A stretch of DNA of 64,000 nt from Geodermatophilus siccatus (lineage in GTDB: Bacteria; Actinomycetota; Actinomycetes; Mycobacteriales; Geodermatophilaceae). Location of the stretch: positions 25,542 to 89,541 of the forward strand of contig NZ_FNHE01000015.1 of the NCBI RefSeq assembly GCF_900103785.1. Direction: 5' to 3'. Every line of letters begins with the position of its first letter. Position 1 is the stretch's first letter. Made by a program: the position numbers and the translations under genes. Positions 60,094-64,000 of the stretch are shown in pieces. Under the pieces are notes generated by a model, which saw only the letters and a program-made list of their open reading frames with translations, was not told the origin of the DNA and did not search any database.

Positions 60094-61271
60094 CCGTCAC
60101 GGTCCGGCCGCTGGCCGACGACGAGCTGCCCGCCGCGTGGGAGCTGGGCCGACTGGCCTTCGGCGGGTCGTCGACCGCGCCGGGGTGGGCGCTGCGGCCG
60201 CTGCCCGGGGTGCTGCGGCTGGGCGCCTTCGACGAGCGCGGCCGGCTGGTCGGCAAGGCCACCGACACCGGCCACGAGCAGTGGTGGGCCGGCCGGGCGG
60301 TCGCCACCGCGGACGTCGGCGGGGTCGCCGTCCTGCCCGAGCACCGCGGCGGCGGGGTGGCCCGCGCGCTGCTCGCCGACCTGCTGGCCCGGGGGCGGGA
60401 GCGGGGTGCCGCGGTCAGTGCGCTCTTCCCGACCGTGTCGGCGGTCTACCGGCGGCTCGGGTGGGAGGTCGTGGGCGGGCTGCAGCGGGCCGAGCTGGAC
60501 ACCGCCTCGCTGCCGTCGGCCCCGGTGCCCGGCGTCGCGGTGCGGCCGGGTGAGCCGGCCGACCTCGCGGTGGTCGACGCGCTGTACGAGACCCTCGCCC
60601 GGCCCCGCGCCGGGCTGCTCACCCGCCGCGGCGGCGCGTTCGACCTGCCGCACGAGGGCCGGTGGCCCGACGGGGTGGACGGCCTCACGGTCGCCGAGCA
60701 GGACGGCGTCCCCACCGGCGTCCTGGTGTACGAGCGCGGCACCGGCTACGGCCCCGAGGCGCGGCTGACCGTGCACGACCTGCTCGCGGTCACCCCCGAG
60801 GCGGCGCGGGCGCTGGTCGGCGTGCTGGCCGGCTGGCGCACCGTGACCCGCACCGTCCGGGTGCCGCTGCTGGCGGGCGACGCGGTGTCCGGCGTGCTGC
60901 CGCTCGAGCGCTCACCGGAGGGGCCCGGGGCGGCGTTCATGCACCGGCCGGTCGACGTGGTGCGCGCCGTCGCCGACCGCGGCTGGCCGGGGCACGTGCG
61001 GGGTCGGGTGGCGTTCACGCTGCTCGACCCGGTCGTGACGGAGAACACCGGGCCGTGGGAGCTGGAGCTCGCCGACGGCGCCGGGGAGCTGCGCCGTCCC
61101 GACCGGGAGCCGGACCTGACCCTCGACGTCCGCGGGTTCGCGCAGCTCTACTGCGGGATCACCACGGGACGGGCCGCGGCACTGGCCGGGCTGGTATCCG
61201 GCCCGGGGGACCCGTCCGCGCTGGACCTGCTGGCCGCCGGCCCGCCGGCCCGGTTGCTCGACTACTTCTGA
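60090..61271 (+). CDS. Eis-type GNAT N-acetyltransferase
   Basis: A 393-residue protein with the Eis layout: an N-terminal GNAT domain binding acetyl-CoA (VGGVAVLPEHRGGGVARALL, about 70-95), a second degenerate GNAT region, and a C-terminal sterol-carrier-like domain ending in the conserved LLDYF with its C-terminal carboxylate as general base. Eis relatives acetylate amines, including aminoglycosides, at several positions. GTG start overlaps the MFS stop; transporter plus acetyltransferase could form a drug or amine tolerance pair, by position only. Confidence 0.88.
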   Translation: MTVTVRPLADDELPAAWELGRLAFGGSSTAPGWALRPLPGVLRLGAFDERGRLVGKATDTGHEQWWAGRAVATADVGGVAVLPEHRGGGVARALLADLLARGRERGAAVSALFPTVSAVYRRLGWEVVGGLQRAELDTASLPSAPVPGVAVRPGEPADLAVVDALYETLARPRAGLLTRRGGAFDLPHEGRWPDGVDGLTVAEQDGVPTGVLVYERGTGYGPEARLTVHDLLAVTPEAARALVGVLAGWRTVTRTVRVPLLAGDAVSGVLPLERSPEGPGAAFMHRPVDVVRAVADRGWPGHVRGRVAFTLLDPVVTENTGPWELELADGAGELRRPDREPDLTLDVRGFAQLYCGITTGRAAALAGLVSGPGDPSALDLLAAGPPARLLDYF

Positions 61272-61370
61272 CGACGGGTTGAGGGCCGGGCTGACGGGTA
61301 GGCGGACCGTCGGCAGGCTGCGCCCACGTGGAGTGCGCGGCGCCCCCACCCGTCAGCGAGAGGAGCCCTC

Positions 61371-62210
61371 GTGGCAACCGTGCCCACGATCCGACTCAAC
61401 AACGGCGTCGAGATCCCCCAGCTGGGGTTCGGCGTCTACCAGGTCCCGCCGGAGGACACCGCCGACGCCGTCTCCACGGCGCTGGAGATCGGCTACCGGC
61501 ACATCGACACCGCCGAGATGTACGGCAACGAGAAGGGCGTCGGTGAGGCCGTCGCTCGCTCCGGCATCGACCGCGGTGAGGTCTTCGTGACCAGCAAGCT
61601 GAACAACGGCTTCCACCGCCGGGACGACGCGCTGCGCGCCTTCGACCAGTCGCTGGGCGACCTCGGCTTCGAGTACCTGGACCTCTTCCTCATCCACTGG
61701 CCGCTGCCCGGGATCGACGTCGACTACATCGAGACCTGGAAGGCGATGGAGGAGATCTACGCCAGCGGCCGCTGCCGCGCGATCGGCGTCTCGAACTTCC
61801 AGGCCCACCACCTGCGCCGGCTGTTCTCCGAGACCCAGGTGCGCCCGGCGGTCAACCAGATCGAGGTGCACCCCTACCTCACGCAGGAGGAGCTGCGGGC
61901 CTTCGACGCCGACCACGAGATCGTCACCGAGGCCTGGTCGCCGATCGCGCAGGGCAAGGTGCTCGGCGACCCGGCGATCGTGGCCATCGCCGAGCGGCTG
62001 GGCCGCACCCCGGCCCAGGTCGTGCTGCGGTGGCACGTGCAGCGCGGGGACGTCGTGTTCCCCAAGTCGGTCTCCCGCCAGCGCATGCAGGAGAACTACG
62101 AGCTGTTCGACTTCGAGCTCGGCACCGACGACATGGCCACCCTCACCGGCCTGGACCGCGGCGAGCGCACCGGTCCCGACCCGGACACCTTCAACTACAT
62201 CCCGGGCTGA
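61371..62210 (+). CDS. Aldo/keto reductase
   Basis: A 279-residue NADPH-dependent oxidoreductase. The catalytic tetrad is visible: Asp and Tyr in HIDTAEMYGNE, Lys in FVTSKLNN and His in FLIHWPLP. NADPH is bound by the C-terminal VFPKSVSRQRMQEN. It resembles the 2,5-diketo-gluconate reductase/YvgN-type group that reduces small aldehydes such as methylglyoxal. GTG start with GAGAGGAG upstream. Monocistronic; copy 2 of the 56-bp palindrome follows the stop. Confidence 0.94.
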   Translation: MATVPTIRLNNGVEIPQLGFGVYQVPPEDTADAVSTALEIGYRHIDTAEMYGNEKGVGEAVARSGIDRGEVFVTSKLNNGFHRRDDALRAFDQSLGDLGFEYLDLFLIHWPLPGIDVDYIETWKAMEEIYASGRCRAIGVSNFQAHHLRRLFSETQVRPAVNQIEVHPYLTQEELRAFDADHEIVTEAWSPIAQGKVLGDPAIVAIAERLGRTPAQVVLRWHVQRGDVVFPKSVSRQRMQENYELFDFELGTDDMATLTGLDRGERTGPDPDTFNYIPG

Positions 62211-62228
62211 GGCTCCCGCTCCCAGCGC

Positions 62229-62284
62229 GATCGTGGCGTCGTGACCACCCCGGGCTCGCCGGAGGTGGTCACGACGCCGTGATC
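62229..62284. terminator. 56-bp palindromic element at convergent junction, copy 2
   Basis: Arms 62229-62249 and 62264-62284 pair over 21 bp (two wobbles), with a GC-rich 14-base apical segment. It lies between the convergent aldo/keto reductase and DUF3097 genes. Same length and closely similar arms as the element at 35830-35885. Confidence 0.8.
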
Positions 62285-62312
62285 GTCGTCGGCCGCGGTG
62301 CGATCCGGCGGG

Positions 62313-63125
62313 TCACGGTGTCGTCGTGACGAAGTCGATGAGCTCCTCGACGCGGCCGATCAGCGCGGGCTCCAGGTCGGTCCAGGTGCGCACCCGGGCG
62401 AGGATGCGCTGCGCCCAGACGTAGCCGGTGTCGTCCTCCCAGCCCAGCCGGCGGCAGACGCCGTCCTTCCACGACTCGCCCCTGGGCACCGTCGGCCAGG
62501 CCCGGATCCCGACGACCGACGGCTTGACGGCCTGCCAGATGTCGATGAACGGGTGGCCGACGACGAGCGCGTGCTCGCCGGTGACCTGCCCGGCGATGCG
62601 GGACTCCTTGGAGCCGGTCACCAGGTGGTCGACCAGCACGCCGAGCCGCCGTCCCGACGACGGACGGAAGTCGCGCACGATGCCGGGGAGGTCGTCGACG
62701 CCGTGCAGCGGCTCGACCACGACGCCCTCGATGCGCAGGTCGTGGCCCCACACCTTCTCGACCAGCTCCGCGTCGTGCTTGCCCTCGACGTAGATGCGCC
62801 CCTCGCGGGCGACGCGCGCGCGAGCGCCGGCGACGTAGGTCGAGCCCGACGCGCTGCGCGCGGGGGTGGCCGGCGCCTGCGGCTTCGGCCGCACCAGCAC
62901 CACCGGCCGGCCGTCGACCCAGAAGCCGGGGCCGAGCGGGTAGGCGCGCACGCGGCCGTGGCGGTCCTCGAGGTGGACGACGTCCTTCTCGCAGCGCACG
63001 ACCGCGCCCACGAACCCGGAGCTCGGGTCCTCCACGACCAGGTCGCGCTCGGCCTCGACCTGGGGGCTCGGCGCCTTCCGCGTGCGCGGGTGGACCAGGT
63101 CGTCGTACGGCGAGCGGGGAGGCAC
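62313..63125 (-). CDS. DUF3097 protein
   Basis: A 270-residue cytoplasmic protein of the actinobacterial DUF3097 family: DLVVEDPSSGFVGAVVRCEKDVVHLEDRHGRVRAYPLG, EGRIYVEGKHDAELVEKVWGHDLRIEGVVVEPLHGVDDL and LGVLVDHLVTGSKESRIAGQV. The segment with EGKHDAELV and VLVDHLV resembles a Toprim-like acidic site (Glu, then Asp), which would suggest nucleic-acid or phosphotransfer chemistry; this is inference. GTG at 63125 follows GGAGG closely; an upstream GTG or a TTG at 63221 are alternative starts. Divergent from the PRC-barrel gene. Confidence 0.85.
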   Translation of the reverse strand: MPPRSPYDDLVHPRTRKAPSPQVEAERDLVVEDPSSGFVGAVVRCEKDVVHLEDRHGRVRAYPLGPGFWVDGRPVVLVRPKPQAPATPARSASGSTYVAGARARVAREGRIYVEGKHDAELVEKVWGHDLRIEGVVVEPLHGVDDLPGIVRDFRPSSGRRLGVLVDHLVTGSKESRIAGQVTGEHALVVGHPFIDIWQAVKPSVVGIRAWPTVPRGESWKDGVCRRLGWEDDTGYVWAQRILARVRTWTDLEPALIGRVEELIDFVTTTP

Positions 63126-63370
63126 GCCCTCCAGGATGGGCAGGCCCACCGCGGACGGCGGGATCGACGCGCCGGGACGGCGCGATCTCCGACACGCCCG
63201 GACAGCTCGACGTGACCCCAAGTGCCCGAGCCGTCACCCATCCGGCGTGATCTCTGTCACCCCCCGTTGCCTCCCCTGGTGAGCTGCGCAGACGGCGCAC
63301 CGGACGCGCGTGGGGAGCTCCTCGCGGTCGCGTGCCAGCACCCGCCGGGCGTGTCGAGGGGATCGTGGCC

Positions 63371-63395
63371 GTTTCGTGACCCTCGGGGCGGACAC
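63371..63395 (+). promoter_or_regulatory. Possible general-stress promoter of the PRC-barrel gene
   Basis: GTTTCG (63371-63376), a 13-base spacer and GGACAC (63390-63395): the -35 box fits the SigB-type GTTTNN consensus exactly, the -10 box matches GGGTAY at 4 of 6. The rest of the gap 63126-63370 contains alternative starts for DUF3097 and nothing else clear. Confidence 0.3.
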
Positions 63396-63443
63396 CCCTG
63401 TGATCGACAGCACCCACCAGCTCAGACGGGAGCGACAGTCACC

Positions 63444-64000
63444 ATGATCGGCACTGAAGCCATCAGCCGGGTGATCGGCAAGGACGTCTACGACCAGAGC
63501 GGCGACAAGATCGGGTCGGCCTCGGAGGTCTACCTGGACGACGAGAGCGGCCAGCCGGAGTGGGTCACGGTGCGCACCGGCCTGTTCGGCACCAAGGAGT
63601 CCTTCGTCCCGCTGCGCGACGCCGATCTCACCGACGACGGCGTGCGCGTACCGGTGAGCAAGGCGCAGGTGAAGGACGCGCCGAAGATCGACACCGACGG
63701 TCACCTGTCGCCGCAGGAGGAGCAGGAGCTCTACCGCTACTACGGTCTCGGTTCCGGTCAGGGGACGACGACCGACACCACCGTGGGTCGCGTCGACCGC
63801 GACGAGACGACGGGCACCGCCGGGACCGCCGGCATGGTGGGCACCACGGGCACCGCCGGGACCGCCGGCACGATGGGCACCACCGAGACCGCGGGCGTGG
63901 CGGGTACCGCCGGTACCGCGGGTCTGGCCGGGACCGACCGCGACCGGGACGGGCGCCCCGACCACACCGGTGAGCCCGGTGTCGTCGGCCGGGACGTCTC
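63444..64000 (+). CDS. PRC-barrel domain protein (3' end outside window)
   Basis: At least 185 residues are visible. The N-terminal PRC barrel (residues about 1-80) reads IGKDVYDQSGDKIGSASEVYLDD, WVTVRTGLFGTKESFVPLRDADL and VRVPVSKAQVKDAPKI, followed by LSPQEEQELYRYYGLG. Then comes a low-complexity Gly/Thr/Ala stretch built on GTAGTAG and GTTGTAG units (about 128-175). Relatives carry a DUF2382 domain further on; that part is beyond the window. Such proteins are abundant under stress in Actinobacteria. ATG start with GGGAG upstream. Confidence 0.88.
   Translation, partial: MIGTEAISRVIGKDVYDQSGDKIGSASEVYLDDESGQPEWVTVRTGLFGTKESFVPLRDADLTDDGVRVPVSKAQVKDAPKIDTDGHLSPQEEQELYRYYGLGSGQGTTTDTTVGRVDRDETTGTAGTAGMVGTTGTAGTAGTMGTTETAGVAGTAGTAGLAGTDRDRDGRPDHTGEPGVVGRDV

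Noticed and set aside
63126..63221. N-terminal extension of DUF3097 from a TTG codon
   Set aside because: The extra residues are basic and low-complexity, and the GTG at 63125 has a GGAGG upstream; retained only as an alternative.

Overview
This is very GC-rich DNA with many GTG starts, tightly packed GTGA/ATGA-overlapping genes, apparent leaderless promoters (TANNNT 6-8 bases before the start codon) and a gene repertoire (large NAD-glutamate dehydrogenase, LCP protein, PAS/GAF-PP2C phosphatases, Eis-type acetyltransferase, DUF3097, DUF4383) typical of Actinobacteria. A motile, stress-hardy member of the Geodermatophilaceae (Blastococcus, Geodermatophilus or Modestobacter type) is the best guess. 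That is inferred from gene content only; no rRNA or tRNA gene was seen.

Region 1 (1-14,040) is a chemotaxis locus. Three tandem methyl-accepting chemotaxis proteins with near-identical signalling domains precede cheA and cheW. After an unknown gene and a GlgC-like nucleotidyltransferase comes a second, tightly overlapped unit: cheB-cheR, then two consecutive pairs of a single-domain response regulator and a CheX/CheC-like (putative phosphatase) protein. Both units carry a similar candidate FliA/sigma-28 type promoter. No flagellar structural gene lies in the window; an orphan second CheB is at 21.4-22.4 kb.

Region 2 (14.0-23.4 kb): an RsbW-type ATPase and a PAS-GAF-PP2C phosphatase (partner-switching type, with no STAS partner in view), an alpha/beta hydrolase, a ZIP metal transporter, a frameshifted second hydrolase, an AAA ATPase, CheB2, a DCC-motif thiol protein and a small holin-like membrane protein. 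Region 3 (23.4-37.8 kb): the 1650-residue NAD-glutamate dehydrogenase, a mycothiol/DinB-type protein, an amidase, a second multi-sensor PP2C phosphatase, YaaA, a glutathione-independent formaldehyde dehydrogenase, a spore photoproduct lyase homologue and exonuclease III.

Region 4 (38.0-50.7 kb): an LCP cell-wall ligase, small proteins, an acyl-CoA dehydrogenase, DUF4383, a NodU/CmcH-type carbamoyltransferase, RecQ, a broken DUF2786 gene and a MASE1-GGDEF-EAL protein. Region 5 (50.8-57.7 kb) is a molybdenum module: an HTH-TOBE protein, modABC, a MocA-like protein and moaE on the + strand, facing moaA-moaD-csbD-like-GAF on the - strand. Region 6 (57.8-64 kb): a secreted protein, an MFS transporter, an Eis-like acetyltransferase, an aldo/keto reductase, DUF3097 and the start of a PRC-barrel gene.

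The most unusual non-coding structure is two families of dispersed elements tied to gene ends. One has four copies, each starting directly after a stop codon in the sense orientation (after cheW, LCP, DUF4383 and recQ). The other is a 56-bp palindrome found at two convergent gene junctions. Two genes contain apparent -1 frameshifts in G/C-rich runs and are either decaying genes or assembly errors.
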